Part shown: positions 9,536 to 19,222 of the stretch, in pieces
How the letters are laid out: each line of letters starts with the position of its first letter
How positions within the stretch are numbered: position 1 is the first letter of the stretch
From: Chitinophaga eiseniae
Lineage (GTDB): Bacteria; Bacteroidota; Bacteroidia; Chitinophagales; Chitinophagaceae
Assembly (NCBI RefSeq): GCF_900167135.1
Contig: NZ_FUWZ01000006.1
Location: forward strand, 1 to 64,000
DNA: 64,000 bases
Direction: 5' to 3'
The notes under the pieces: generated by a model
The model's database searches: none
What the model was told of the DNA's origin: nothing
Seen by the model: only the letters and a program-made list of their open reading frames with translations
Translations under genes and position numbers: made by a program

Positions 9536-12500
9536 ATGAAAAAACTTCCATCCGGAACGGACCGTGGATTATTTGTCCCTTTACGGAGCCAACCAGTTTT
9601 TATCTGCTTACTTTTTCTTCCCCTGTTATTATTGGCCGGAGCCATTCAGGCGCAACAGGCCGTTGTAACAGGCACGGTATCGGCCGATAACGCCCCCGTT
9701 CCTGGTGTCACAGTCCGCGTAAAGAATAAAACAGGGGGGGCATTGACCGACGGTGACGGAAAATTCAGTATCAGCGCCGCCATCGGTGATACCCTGTTAT
9801 TTAATCATATGTCATATAATGAGCAACGTATAGCCGTAAAAGGGGGAGCACCCCTGCGGATCGTACTGACAGCCCTCAGTAAAACAGTGAATGAAGTGGT
9901 GGTGGTAGGATACGGTACCCAGAAGAAAGCCACCCTCACCGGCTCCATTTCTGTGGTGAAGGGCGCTGATATTGTGCAAAGCCCGCAGCCCAACGTGTCC
10001 AATGCGCTGACCGGCCGCTTCTCCGGCGTTATTGCCAATAACCGCTCCGGCGAGCCCGGCTACGACGGCTCCACTGTTACCATCCGTGGCCTGGCCACCA
10101 CCGGCAACAACGACGTACTGATCGTGGTGGACGGGGTGCCAGGGCAGATCGGAGGCCTCGAACGCCTCGATCCGAACGACATCGAAAGCATTTCAGTCCT
10201 GAAAGACGCCTCCGCAGCGGTCTATGGCAGCCGGGCGGCCAATGGCGTGATGCTCATTACCACCAAAAGAGGCAAAACAGGCAAACCTGTTATCAACTAT
10301 AGCTTCAACCAGGGGTTTTCTTCTCCCACCAGGTTGCCTAAAATGGCCGATGCCTATACCTACGGCCAGATCATGAACGAAATACGCTATTATAATAATA
10401 GCGCCGGTGGCATGAACCAGTTCTACACCGAAGAGCAATTACAGAAGTTCAGAGACGGCTCCGATCCGGTAAATTATCCTAACACCGACTGGCAGAAAGC
10501 CACCCTGAGGAAAACAACCACCCAGCAACAGCACAGCCTGTCTGTAAATGGCGGCGGGGAAAACGTACGGTATTATGTCTCCCTGGGGATGATCGGGCAA
10601 AATGGCCTGTATAAAAACGGCGCCACCCAATACCACCAGTACAATTTCAGGTCCAACATCGACGCCGACATTACTAAACGGCTGAAAGTAAGCCTGTACC
10701 TGTCCGGCCGCCAGGAAGACCGCCAGTATCCCACCACCTCGGCAGGAGATATCTTCCGCGGCATTTACCGCGCTTACCCGACGGTGCTGGACAGATATCC
10801 CAACGGCCTGCCAACCACCGGCATCGAAAACAATAACCCGGTGATGCAGGTAACAGATGCCGGCGGTCTCGCCCGCAATCCTGTCCAGGTGTTTAACGGC
10901 ATCCTGAAAGGCTCCTACGCTATTCCCGGTGTAGAAGGGCTGTCACTGGATGGTTTCCTCTCGGCCGATAAAGCCTGGAATTTTGCCAAGACTTTCGCCA
11001 CCCCCTATAAGGAATATACCTTCGACGCAGCCACCAACACCTATTTGCCGAAGATAGTAGGAGGCTCCAACGGAAAAGCGTCACTGGTACAGCAACAACG
11101 GAATATGTCCCTGCTCACGACCAACATCAAACTGAATTATGCCCGCCGTTTTGGCGCCCACGATATCAGTGCATTGGTAGGATATGAGCAAAGCAGAAAC
11201 ATGGTAGATACCTTCAGCGCCGGCCGTATCAATTTCCCAACCCCGCTCACCCCGGAATTGTCACAGGGCGGCGCTGCGGCGACTGACAGGACCAATTTCG
11301 GCAGCAGCTACAACTTCACCCGGAAAAGTTATTTCGGAAGAATCGCGTACAATTACCTGGAAAAATACCTGCTGGAAGTACAGGCCCGTGTGGACGGGTC
11401 CTCCACTTTCCCGGAAGGCAAACAATATGGCTTCTTTCCTTCCGTGTCTGCCGGCTGGGTGGTGTCCAAAGAATCCTGGTTTGAGCCGGTGGCCTTCATC
11501 AATAACCTGAAGCTCCGTGGTTCCTATGGTACGCTGGGGAATGATAATGTGGGATTGTTCCAGTACTTCGACAATTATTCTTTTTATAACCAGTATGTGC
11601 TCAACGGGCAAATGCAGAGTGGCATCGACCTGGTAAAACTGGCCAATCCCAATATAACCTGGGAAGTGGCCCGGAAAATGGACCTGGGGCTGAATGCTAC
11701 GCTCTTCGAACACTTCTCCCTGGAGTTCATCTATTTCCAGCAACACCGCATGAAAATATTAACACCACGGACCTCTCTGACACAGACTTCCGGTATCGTG
11801 AATCCCTTTGACAAAAACAATCCGCTGGTGCCCGCAGAAAATATCGGGAAGGTCAACAGCCAGGGGATTGAAGCTACCCTGGGATACGACAATACCACCG
11901 ATGGCGGCTTCCACTACAACGTTTCGGGTAACGTAACCTATGCCAAAAACAAAATCATCTTCAAAGACGAAGCAGTGGGCACCTTGCCGTATCAACGGGA
12001 AACCGGCGGCCCCATGAATACTTACCTGTTGTACAATGCGATCGGTATTTTCAGAAACGCCGACGACCTGGCCAAATACCCGCATCTGCCCAATGCCAAG
12101 CCCGGCGACCTGATTTATGAAGACTATAACGGTGATAAGCAGATCACGGCCGATGATATGGTAAGAACTAAATATGGCAACATCCCTGAGATCACCTATG
12201 GCATCAACCTGGCTGCCGATTACAAAGGATTTGACCTGTCGGTATTGTTTGCCGGGCAAACACATGTTAGTCAATATGTACTTCCTGAATCCGGTACTAT
12301 CGGCAACTTCTACAGCAGCTGGGCGGACAACCGCTGGAGCCCTTCCAACCCGGAAGGTTCTTATCCGCGGGTAGATGAACGCGCTTCCTCCTCTGTCAAT
12401 GGCGGCCTCCGGCCCAATACTTTCTGGCTGAACAATGCCGCCTTCCTCCGTCTGAAAAACATCTCTCTCGGCTATACCATTCAGTCAGCTGTCCTGTCAC

Positions 12501-12655
12501 GCGCCAGGATAGCAGGCCTTCGCGTATATGCCAATGCCTTTAACCTTTTCACCATCACCAAAGTAAAAGACTACGATCCGGAAGGCTTCAGCAGCAGCGG
12601 ACAGTTTTATCCGCAACAGCGCATTGTGAACCTCGGTGTAAATGTTAAGTTCTAA
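9536..12655 (+). CDS. SusC/RagA-type TonB-dependent outer-membrane transporter
   Basis: The 1039-residue protein has a long signal peptide ending near AGAIQAQ. A carboxypeptidase-regulatory-like domain follows (VVTGTVSADNAPVPGVTVRVK), then the TonB box region NEVVVVGYGTQKK. The plug domain contains the SusC hallmarks DPNDIESISVLKDASAAVYG and SRAANGVMLITTKRG, and a beta-barrel extends to the terminal NLGVNVKF. Such proteins import oligosaccharides across the outer membrane using TonB energy, with a SusD lipoprotein as lid. The susD partner starts 17 bases after its stop. No STN domain is present, in keeping with control by the hybrid regulator rather than by an anti-sigma factor. Confidence 0.96.
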   Translation: MKKLPSGTDRGLFVPLRSQPVFICLLFLPLLLLAGAIQAQQAVVTGTVSADNAPVPGVTVRVKNKTGGALTDGDGKFSISAAIGDTLLFNHMSYNEQRIAVKGGAPLRIVLTALSKTVNEVVVVGYGTQKKATLTGSISVVKGADIVQSPQPNVSNALTGRFSGVIANNRSGEPGYDGSTVTIRGLATTGNNDVLIVVDGVPGQIGGLERLDPNDIESISVLKDASAAVYGSRAANGVMLITTKRGKTGKPVINYSFNQGFSSPTRLPKMADAYTYGQIMNEIRYYNNSAGGMNQFYTEEQLQKFRDGSDPVNYPNTDWQKATLRKTTTQQQHSLSVNGGGENVRYYVSLGMIGQNGLYKNGATQYHQYNFRSNIDADITKRLKVSLYLSGRQEDRQYPTTSAGDIFRGIYRAYPTVLDRYPNGLPTTGIENNNPVMQVTDAGGLARNPVQVFNGILKGSYAIPGVEGLSLDGFLSADKAWNFAKTFATPYKEYTFDAATNTYLPKIVGGSNGKASLVQQQRNMSLLTTNIKLNYARRFGAHDISALVGYEQSRNMVDTFSAGRINFPTPLTPELSQGGAAATDRTNFGSSYNFTRKSYFGRIAYNYLEKYLLEVQARVDGSSTFPEGKQYGFFPSVSAGWVVSKESWFEPVAFINNLKLRGSYGTLGNDNVGLFQYFDNYSFYNQYVLNGQMQSGIDLVKLANPNITWEVARKMDLGLNATLFEHFSLEFIYFQQHRMKILTPRTSLTQTSGIVNPFDKNNPLVPAENIGKVNSQGIEATLGYDNTTDGGFHYNVSGNVTYAKNKIIFKDEAVGTLPYQRETGGPMNTYLLYNAIGIFRNADDLAKYPHLPNAKPGDLIYEDYNGDKQITADDMVRTKYGNIPEITYGINLAADYKGFDLSVLFAGQTHVSQYVLPESGTIGNFYSSWADNRWSPSNPEGSYPRVDERASSSVNGGLRPNTFWLNNAAFLRLKNISLGYTIQSAVLSRARIAGLRVYANAFNLFTITKVKDYDPEGFSSSGQFYPQQRIVNLGVNVKF

Positions 12656-12672
12656 CACACAAAAACCAAATC

Positions 12673-14349
12673 ATGAAAACGAAAAATATCGTATACGGAG
12701 TAGCGTTAGTGGCGGCAGGCTTGTTTTCCGCCTGCCAGAAAGATTTTCTCAATGTGACGCCCACTGATAAAATACTGGGAGACGCCATACTGGCTGATTC
12801 GGCTTTGTTTGAAAACTACGTGATCAACCGCTACCTGAGCATCCGGCTGCAGGACAAAGAAGGGGAGGGCAGTAACCCCGGATTTGGAAGAGGATTTGAA
12901 TATGGCCTGTGGAGCTCTATCACAGATGAATCTATTTACAACAACGACGATAATACATGGGTAGTGCAGCAAGGGCAGCTGGCGCCCGAAAATATGGGCA
13001 TCACCGGCACCATCTGGGGAAGAAGCTACCGTAGCATCCGGGAATGCAACTATGGGATCAATAATATTGACAGCGTTGTCATGAGTACTGCGCACCGCAA
13101 ACGACTGAAGGCTGAACTGCGTTTTATCCGCGCCTACCGCTATCATGACCTGATCCGCAATTACGGCGGCGTCGTTATGATGGGAGACCGGGAATACAGC
13201 TTACAGGACAATCTCAACGATCCTGCTTTGTTCAACAGGGCTACTTTACAGCAGTCAATGGACTATGCTGTCGCTGAACTGACAGCAGCTGCGGCAGATC
13301 TTCCGGCCGATAATAACAGCACCGACTGGCTGCCCGGCAGGGCCACCCAGGGAGCCGCGCTGGCGCTGAAAGCCCGCCTGCTGTTATATGCCGCCAGTCC
13401 GCTCTACAATGCAGGCACCTGGCAGGCAGCGGCCGATGCGGCCAAAGCAGTGATGTCACTCGCTAAATACAACATCGCGCCGGACTATACGCAGCTGTTC
13501 CTGAACAACAATAACAACGAAATCATCTTTGCGCGGCAGTTTGCCATAGGCGCCCGCCACGTATGCCTCGAAATCTCCAACGGCCCCAACAGCTATGGCG
13601 GATGGGCGGGTAATACGCCTTTGCAGAACATGGTGGATGCCTATGAAATGAGCAACGGTAAACCTATTACGGACCCCGCTTCTGGTTATGATCCGCAAAA
13701 TCCCTATGTAAACCGGGACCCCCGTTTCTATGCTACTATTCTCTATAACGGCGCCTCCTACAGGGGATCTGTGATACAAACCTATACTCCCGGCGGTAAG
13801 GACAGTAAAGATGGACCATCCAACTGGAATGCTTCCAAAACAGGCTATTACCTGCGCAAATTCATGGACGATAAAAACCCGATCGACAATCCCTGGGATG
13901 TAGCCGGTTTACAGCCATGGATTTATATCCGTTACGCAGAAGTATTGCTGAACTACGCAGAAGCGCAAAATGAAGCCGCAGGCCCGGACGCCAGCGTGTA
14001 CAATGCTGTTAACCAGGTCCGGCAGCGTGCCAGCGTTCATCAGCCGGCATTAACGCCCGGGTTGACCAAAGACCAGATGCGCGACGCCATCAGGAGAGAA
14101 AGACAGGTGGAGCTGGCCTATGAGGAACATCGTTTCTATGACGTCCGCAGATGGAAAGTGGCTAACGTTACAGAAAATATACCGGCTTACGGCATCAGCA
14201 TTACGCGTAACAACAACGGCAGCTACACTTACGCCCGCAAAGTAGCGTTAGACAACCGCCTGTTTAAGGAAGCCAATTACTGGCTGCCTGTTCCAAGAGC
14301 AGATATCCTGGCGTCCAACGCTACCCTGAAGCAAAACCCGGGCTACTAG
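12673..14349 (+). CDS. SusD/RagB-type glycan-binding lipoprotein
   Basis: The 558-residue protein starts with a lipoprotein signal; the lipobox LFSAC places the lipidated cysteine at residue 21. SusD features are visible: an N-terminal helical region with KAELRFIRAYRYHDLIRNYGG, TPR-like helices including AALALKARLLLYAASPLYN, and the C-terminal signature IRRERQVELAYEEHRFYDVRRWK. It is expected to sit on the cell surface over the SusC pore encoded just upstream and bind the glycan. The C-terminal KQNPGY ending is typical of the family. Confidence 0.95.
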   Translation: MKTKNIVYGVALVAAGLFSACQKDFLNVTPTDKILGDAILADSALFENYVINRYLSIRLQDKEGEGSNPGFGRGFEYGLWSSITDESIYNNDDNTWVVQQGQLAPENMGITGTIWGRSYRSIRECNYGINNIDSVVMSTAHRKRLKAELRFIRAYRYHDLIRNYGGVVMMGDREYSLQDNLNDPALFNRATLQQSMDYAVAELTAAAADLPADNNSTDWLPGRATQGAALALKARLLLYAASPLYNAGTWQAAADAAKAVMSLAKYNIAPDYTQLFLNNNNNEIIFARQFAIGARHVCLEISNGPNSYGGWAGNTPLQNMVDAYEMSNGKPITDPASGYDPQNPYVNRDPRFYATILYNGASYRGSVIQTYTPGGKDSKDGPSNWNASKTGYYLRKFMDDKNPIDNPWDVAGLQPWIYIRYAEVLLNYAEAQNEAAGPDASVYNAVNQVRQRASVHQPALTPGLTKDQMRDAIRRERQVELAYEEHRFYDVRRWKVANVTENIPAYGISITRNNNGSYTYARKVALDNRLFKEANYWLPVPRADILASNATLKQNPGY

Positions 14350-14372
14350 GCCTCCGCATAATATAACAACGA

Positions 14373-14452
14373 CAAGCCTGCTGTGAGGTAGTAATATCGT
14401 TGCGCGCGATTTGGAAAATAATCAGCAACTATTTTACTACTTTACAGGCTTG
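14373..14452 (+). repeat. Imperfect inverted repeat between susD and the GH30 gene
   Basis: The left arm 14373-14394 (CAAGCCTG...GGTAGTAA) and right arm 14434-14452 (TTACTACTTTACAGGCTTG) can pair over most of their length, with a bulge and a GC-rich centre between them. It lies in a 164-bp gap inside the presumed operon. It could be a stability or processing hairpin that sets susCD expression above the enzyme genes, or a partial terminator. Confidence 0.4.
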
Positions 14453-14513
14453 CCATCGTACTGCTTAATCAAAAGAAGCCTTGCATACCCTGCGGCTTTG
14501 CGTGCAACCGCTT

Positions 14514-16046
14514 ATGATGAACATGAAAAAAATAACAGGCGCCTTGCTGGGCTGTATGGTCCTTCAGCAGGGCATATCCCAGCATCATCCGGTAATACGG
14601 GTAAATATCGACCTCGCAGTGAAGGCACAGACCATTCACAATTTTGCGGCATCCGATGCCTGGTCCTGCCAGTTTACCGGCACCTGGCCGGATGATAAAA
14701 GAAACCAGCTGGCCGACTGGCTGTTTAGCAGCGATACCACGGCAGACGGCCAACCCAAAGGCATCGGTTTATCCATGTGGCGGTTTAATATAGGCGCCGG
14801 TAGCGCCGGTCAGGGCGATGCCAGCGGTATCCGCGACGAATGGCGCCGTGCTGACTGTTTTTTAGGTACAGACCATCAGTACGACTGGCAGCAGGCTGCC
14901 GGCCAGGTATGGTTCCTGAATGCCGCCAAAGCAAGGGGCGTACAGCAGTTTCTCGGCTTCCTGAACAGCCCGCCGGTCACTTTTACCCGCAATGGTAAGG
15001 CGTTTGCCGACAAAGGACAATGTAACCTGTCACCCGAAAAATACTCCGCCGTCGCCGGTTTTCTGAAAGACGTAGTACTGGGCGTTAAGCGGTTGACCGG
15101 CATTACCTTCGATTTTGTAAGTCCTGTGAACGAGCCTCAGTGGGATTGGAGCGATGGCGGCCAGGAAGGTTGTCCTTATAACAACGAACAAATTTACGGT
15201 CTTGTAAAATCGATCGACCAAACGTTTCACCAATATCAGCTCCCCACGCGGATTTTAATACCCGAAGCCGGTAAACTCAATTATCTCTACGCGGGGGAAG
15301 ACAAGCCCGCCAAAGGTACACAGACGGCGGCTTTCTTTGACCCGCACAGTCCCACCTACCTGGGCGATAGATCGCATGTATACAAGGCGGTAGCCGGACA
15401 CAGTTATTTCACTACCTCTCCGCAGGATACGGCCGTGGCTATACGTAAAAAGCTGTATGCCGCACTGCAGGGCATTCCTTTCTGGCAGTCAGAATATTGT
15501 ATATTGGGCGATAACGCCGGGGAGATGAATGGCAGTAAGGTGGACCTAGGTATGGATGCTGCGCTGTATGTGGCAAGGGTGATCCATACCGACCTTACCG
15601 TCGCCAATGCCGCATCCTGGCAATGGTGGCTGGCCATATCACCCTATGATTATAAAGATGGTTTGATTTATATAGATAAAAATAAAGCAGGTGGTCAGGT
15701 ACGCGATACTAAAATGTTATGGGTACTGGGTAACTATAGCCGCTTTGTACGACCCGGTGCCCAAAGGGTAGCGGTGCAGTGGAAAGGAGATGACACCACG
15801 CGGGATATCTGCCTGTCGGCCTACAGGAATAAAGACAATACCCTCGCTTTGGTGATTGTCAACAGCGGCGCGGCCGATGCAGCCATCGAGGTGCGGGGTA
15901 AAGGTGTGCCTCATGGAGGTATGCGCAGCTATACCACCAATACAAAAAGCAACCTGCGGCCGGGTAACGTAAACGGTCGTACGCTGATAGTGCCGGCGCG
16001 CGCTGTCGTAACAGTAACACAACAATTAAATATCTATAAACAGTAA
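14514..16046 (+). CDS. GH30 glycosidase, probably endo-beta-1,6-galactanase type
   Basis: The 510-residue secreted enzyme has a signal peptide (MKKITGALLGCMVLQQGISQ). The GH30 barrel carries the acid/base Glu207 in VSPVNEPQWDW and a nucleophile candidate Glu327 in FWQSEYCIL. The sequence FNIGAGSAG followed by REWRRADCFL-like spacing, LGFLNSPPVTFTRNGKA and QEGCPYNNEQ recalls the GH30 subgroup with endo-1,6-galactanase members; this subgroup call is from memory. The first of a cluster of ATGs at 14514 is preferred over a TTG at 14481. It lies between susD and a GH35 gene, 3 bases before the latter, so the two enzymes probably act on the same galactan. Confidence 0.85.
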   Translation: MMNMKKITGALLGCMVLQQGISQHHPVIRVNIDLAVKAQTIHNFAASDAWSCQFTGTWPDDKRNQLADWLFSSDTTADGQPKGIGLSMWRFNIGAGSAGQGDASGIRDEWRRADCFLGTDHQYDWQQAAGQVWFLNAAKARGVQQFLGFLNSPPVTFTRNGKAFADKGQCNLSPEKYSAVAGFLKDVVLGVKRLTGITFDFVSPVNEPQWDWSDGGQEGCPYNNEQIYGLVKSIDQTFHQYQLPTRILIPEAGKLNYLYAGEDKPAKGTQTAAFFDPHSPTYLGDRSHVYKAVAGHSYFTTSPQDTAVAIRKKLYAALQGIPFWQSEYCILGDNAGEMNGSKVDLGMDAALYVARVIHTDLTVANAASWQWWLAISPYDYKDGLIYIDKNKAGGQVRDTKMLWVLGNYSRFVRPGAQRVAVQWKGDDTTRDICLSAYRNKDNTLALVIVNSGAADAAIEVRGKGVPHGGMRSYTTNTKSNLRPGNVNGRTLIVPARAVVTVTQQLNIYKQ

Positions 16047-16049
16047 CCA

Positions 16050-17855
16050 ATGAAAAAAATCAGCGTTATAATATGTATAATATTATACTGCCTGCAGCTC
16101 AGCGCGCAACATACTTTTCAGCTGGGGGACTCCACCTTTTTGCTGGACGGGAAACCGTTTCAGATGATATCCGGTGAAATCCATTATCTGCGCGTGCCCC
16201 GCGAATCATGGCGTGACAGGATAAAGATGGCCAAAGCCATGGGATTGAATACCATCGGTACCTATGTCTTCTGGAACATGCATGAGCCGGAACAGGGGCA
16301 GTACAATTTCTCCGGCAACAACGATGTGGCCGCCTTTGTAAAAATATGCCAGGAAGAAGGGATGTGGGTGATCCTGCGCCCCAGTCCTTATGCCTGTGCC
16401 GAGTGGGAATTCGGTGGCTACCCGTATTGGTTGCAGGAAATTAAAGGACTGGAGGTAAGAAGTAAAGAACCACAGTACCTGAAGGCCTATAATGATTATA
16501 TTAAGGCGGTAGGTAAACAACTGGCGCCTCTGCAGATCAACCACGGCGGCAATATCCTGATGGTGCAGGTGGAAAACGAATACGGCTCCTATTCCAACGA
16601 TAAGTCTTATCTGGAGATCAATCGCAAAATGTTCGCAGATGCGGGCTTCGACGGACTGCTGTATACCTGTGATCCTGCCGCGGACGTGGCCAAAGGCCAC
16701 TTACCGGGCTTGCTGCCGGCAGTGAACGGTGTAGACGATCCCGAAAAAGTGAAACAACTGGTCAGAGAAAACCACAACGGGAAAGGACCTTTCTATATCG
16801 CAGAATGGTATCCCGCCTGGTTCGACTCCTGGGGTGAGAAACACCATACCGTCCCCTACAAAGACTTCCTTACCCGTTTGGACCGTGTGCTGGCTGCTGG
16901 TATCTCCATCAATATGTACATGTTCCACGGAGGTACCACCCGTGGTTACATGAACGGCGCCAACTACAGCGATGCTGCTCCCTATTCGCCACAGATCAGC
17001 AGTTACGACTATGATGCACCGCTGGATGAAGCCGGCAACGCCACGCCTAAATTCATGGAGTTCAGAAAAGTGATCGCCCGGCATCTGGCGCCGGGAGCGA
17101 GCTTGCCGGAAGTGCCGGCTAAAAAACCGGTGATAACAACACCCGTCATTACTTTTGAACGCAGCTGTGCGATGTTCAGCCAATTGCCCGCTGCCGTAAA
17201 AAGCGTACAGCCGTTAACGTTCGAAGACCTGAAACAGGCCTATGGTTTTGTGTTATATCGTACCACACTCAAAGGCGGTACCAGCGGTACCTTAAAAATC
17301 AAAGACCTCCGTGATTACGGACTGGTGTTCGTCAACGGGAAAAGAGTGGCTGTTCTCGACAGGCGCCTGAAACAGGATAGTACGACCATCACCCTGCCTG
17401 CGGGTAAAGTAACGCTGGAGATCCTGGTCGAAAACCTCGGACGTATCAACTTCGGTCCTTATCTTCTGAAAAACAGGAAGGGAATAGATGGACAGGTACT
17501 GTTTAACGGGCAGGCCATTCAGCAGTGGCAACAATTCAAACTGCCGTATGAACAGCAACCGGTAATTAAACCTTCAACAGTAGTAGCAGACGCGCCGGTG
17601 CTGAAGGAGGGTAGTTTTACATTGAGCAGCAAAGGCGATACCTACCTGGATATGAGCAAATGGGGAAAAGGCGTAGTGTGGATCAATGGTCATCATCTGG
17701 GCCGTTACTGGCAGGTAGGCCCACAGCAAACGCTGTATGTGCCTGCGGAATGGCTGAAAACAGGCAGAAATAAAATTACCGTACTCGAATTGATTAAACC
17801 TGGTGAAAACCAGGTACAGGGATTGGACCATCCGATACTGGACGTATTACAGTAG
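16050..17855 (+). CDS. GH35 beta-galactosidase, secreted
   Basis: The 601-residue protein begins with a signal peptide (ICIILYCLQLSAQ) followed by the GH35 barrel: ISGEIHYLRVPRESW, GLNTIGTYVFWNMHEP and RPSPYACAEWEFGGYPYWL. The acid/base is Glu177 in QVENEYGSY and the nucleophile Glu252 in YIAEWYPAWFD. C-terminal jelly-roll domains end with WINGHHLGRYW. It removes terminal beta-galactose from oligosaccharides, probably in the periplasm or on the cell surface. It starts 3 bases after the GH30 stop, so the pair is translationally close, and it ends the operon at a strong terminator. Confidence 0.95.
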   Translation: MKKISVIICIILYCLQLSAQHTFQLGDSTFLLDGKPFQMISGEIHYLRVPRESWRDRIKMAKAMGLNTIGTYVFWNMHEPEQGQYNFSGNNDVAAFVKICQEEGMWVILRPSPYACAEWEFGGYPYWLQEIKGLEVRSKEPQYLKAYNDYIKAVGKQLAPLQINHGGNILMVQVENEYGSYSNDKSYLEINRKMFADAGFDGLLYTCDPAADVAKGHLPGLLPAVNGVDDPEKVKQLVRENHNGKGPFYIAEWYPAWFDSWGEKHHTVPYKDFLTRLDRVLAAGISINMYMFHGGTTRGYMNGANYSDAAPYSPQISSYDYDAPLDEAGNATPKFMEFRKVIARHLAPGASLPEVPAKKPVITTPVITFERSCAMFSQLPAAVKSVQPLTFEDLKQAYGFVLYRTTLKGGTSGTLKIKDLRDYGLVFVNGKRVAVLDRRLKQDSTTITLPAGKVTLEILVENLGRINFGPYLLKNRKGIDGQVLFNGQAIQQWQQFKLPYEQQPVIKPSTVVADAPVLKEGSFTLSSKGDTYLDMSKWGKGVVWINGHHLGRYWQVGPQQTLYVPAEWLKTGRNKITVLELIKPGENQVQGLDHPILDVLQ

Positions 17856-17880
17856 TTTATTCATAACGATAGCAACATAA

Positions 17881-17918
17881 AGAGGTTGGTTCGACGAGCG
17901 AATCAACCTCTTTTTTTT
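17881..17918 (+). terminator. Rho-independent terminator of the galactan operon
   Basis: AGAGGTTGGTTCG and CGAATCAACCTCT form a 13-bp stem with one G-T wobble around a 5-nt loop, followed by eight T residues. It lies 25 bases after the GH35 stop. The convergent gene ends within the T tract. Confidence 0.9.
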
Positions 17919-18615
17919 ATACGTTTAATTTAATCCACACGCCGCTGAACTGATAGTTGACCGTCGGTCCGCTCGGAAGCGTAAAACTGATCTGTGTCAG
18001 GGGAAGAGGGCCATTGTTGTTAAGGGTGTAAGGTCCCACATAGCCGTAGGCGGAGTCATACAGTTCCGTTTCGTTGAGCGCAATGGTGTGGTTTAAATTC
18101 TCCACCACTACCAGGTGTGCTTCTTTGGGGCCGGGTTTTTGGGTATAGTTCACAGGCCCGTTAACAAGTCCGTACGCCGGTTGTGTGGTGATCAGGTCGA
18201 TCTCTGTCGCCAGCAGGTCTGTGCCTGCGCCCACATTTGTCACCTGTATATGCTGCAGGATACCGGCGGCGTTGTTATTGTAATACACGATGATGTTGTT
18301 GACTGCCAGCCCAAACTGTCTGGCCACAAAAGCCAGCGCCGACGGCGGGTTGTAATCATTTACCGGCGCCTGGTACCGGTAGGTGGCCGTAGGCGTGGGC
18401 GCCAGCAGGTTGAGCAGCAGATTACCGGTTATCTGGTAAATACGCTGGGCAAGCGCGGCAGGCCCGGGCGCAGTATAACGCTGTGCAAGGTTGCCGGTAT
18501 TCAGAATGTCGGGGAGCGTGGCGCTGCCCAGATGGGTTAAGGCAGCGGACAGTGCGAAGGCGCCACAGCTGTTGGTAGTGGTTTGCTGTACGCCATGATA
18601 AGCATTAAAAGCCAT
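17917..18615 (-). CDS. Papain/C39-like putative cysteine protease, last gene of the tail-collar operon
   Basis: The 232-residue protein opens with GVQQTTTNSCGAFALSAALTHLG, which matches the catalytic-Cys helix of papain-fold (C39/C70-like) peptidases, with Cys17 as candidate nucleophile and Gln10 or Gln11 for the oxyanion hole. His167 in EAHLVVVENLN and Asp187 in LYDSAYGYVG are in the right order and setting for the remaining triad. No signal peptide or membrane segment is seen, so it stays in the cytoplasm or leaves by a non-Sec route. It starts 18 bases after the tail-collar gene and closes the leftward operon. It could instead be a transglutaminase or amidase of the same fold. Confidence 0.65.
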   Translation of the reverse strand: MAFNAYHGVQQTTTNSCGAFALSAALTHLGSATLPDILNTGNLAQRYTAPGPAALAQRIYQITGNLLLNLLAPTPTATYRYQAPVNDYNPPSALAFVARQFGLAVNNIIVYYNNNAAGILQHIQVTNVGAGTDLLATEIDLITTQPAYGLVNGPVNYTQKPGPKEAHLVVVENLNHTIALNETELYDSAYGYVGPYTLNNNGPLPLTQISFTLPSGPTVNYQFSGVWIKLNV

Positions 18616-18633
18616 AAGATAAGGTTTTAGTTG

Positions 18634-19218
18634 TTAGAGAAATTTGATGATATAATACACGTAGACATTTTTAGCTCTTGTTTCTGTGCTGGTGCGTACA
18701 TTGCCCGGAGGCGCCATGCTGTCGGTGGGATTGCCGGTGAGGCTGTCACCTGCAGTGATGGGACTTCCCGTACCACTGCTGCCGATGGGCACGGGCGGTT
18801 TCCCTGGTTCTTTGTAGATATGCTGATGTGATTGCAGGGCATCTTCCTGTATAGAGCCTACTTCACTGCTGGTATTGCCGTTGGCCAGCTTCCTGCTGCC
18901 AGCGTCAGGATCACGGGCACTGCCCATATCGGTCATGCGAAAGAAATACCCCCGGTAGTCAGGGACTGAAAATTCATCGTCTTTCTCGTCACCGGTGTTA
19001 TACTGCTTCCCCAGTACATGATACAGGATGGGATACTCCTGCTGTGATAAGGTCCGGCCGTCGCAAAGCATCCAGCCATACGTATTGACCATGCTCTCAA
19101 AATCTGCCGGCTGAGCATATTGTTCCGTTATCTTCCCCGCAAAGGCCATCACGGCTCCGGGTGGGACACAGGAAGGCATTACCGGCAAATGGCCGGGATA
19201 CAAAGGCGCTGGTATCAT
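18634..19218 (-). CDS. Phage tail-collar domain protein
   Basis: The 194-residue protein carries a tail-collar domain. The key segments are GWMLCDGRTLSQQEYPILYHVLG near residues 48-70, then FSVPDYRGYFFRMTDMGS and the terminal RAKNVYVYYIIKF. In phages this domain forms part of the tail fibre; in bacteria stand-alone copies (microcystin-dependent-protein type) are common and mostly uncharacterised. The Gly/Ser/Pro-rich stretch between the two parts is typical of fibre tips. There is no signal peptide. It is 4 bases downstream of the 909-residue gene and 18 bases upstream of the protease-like gene, which indicates co-translation. No other phage structural, lysis or packaging gene surrounds it, so it is not an ordinary prophage. 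Confidence 0.85.
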   Translation of the reverse strand: MIPAPLYPGHLPVMPSCVPPGAVMAFAGKITEQYAQPADFESMVNTYGWMLCDGRTLSQQEYPILYHVLGKQYNTGDEKDDEFSVPDYRGYFFRMTDMGSARDPDAGSRKLANGNTSSEVGSIQEDALQSHQHIYKEPGKPPVPIGSSGTGSPITAGDSLTGNPTDSMAPPGNVRTSTETRAKNVYVYYIIKFL

Positions 19219-19222
19219 TGTG

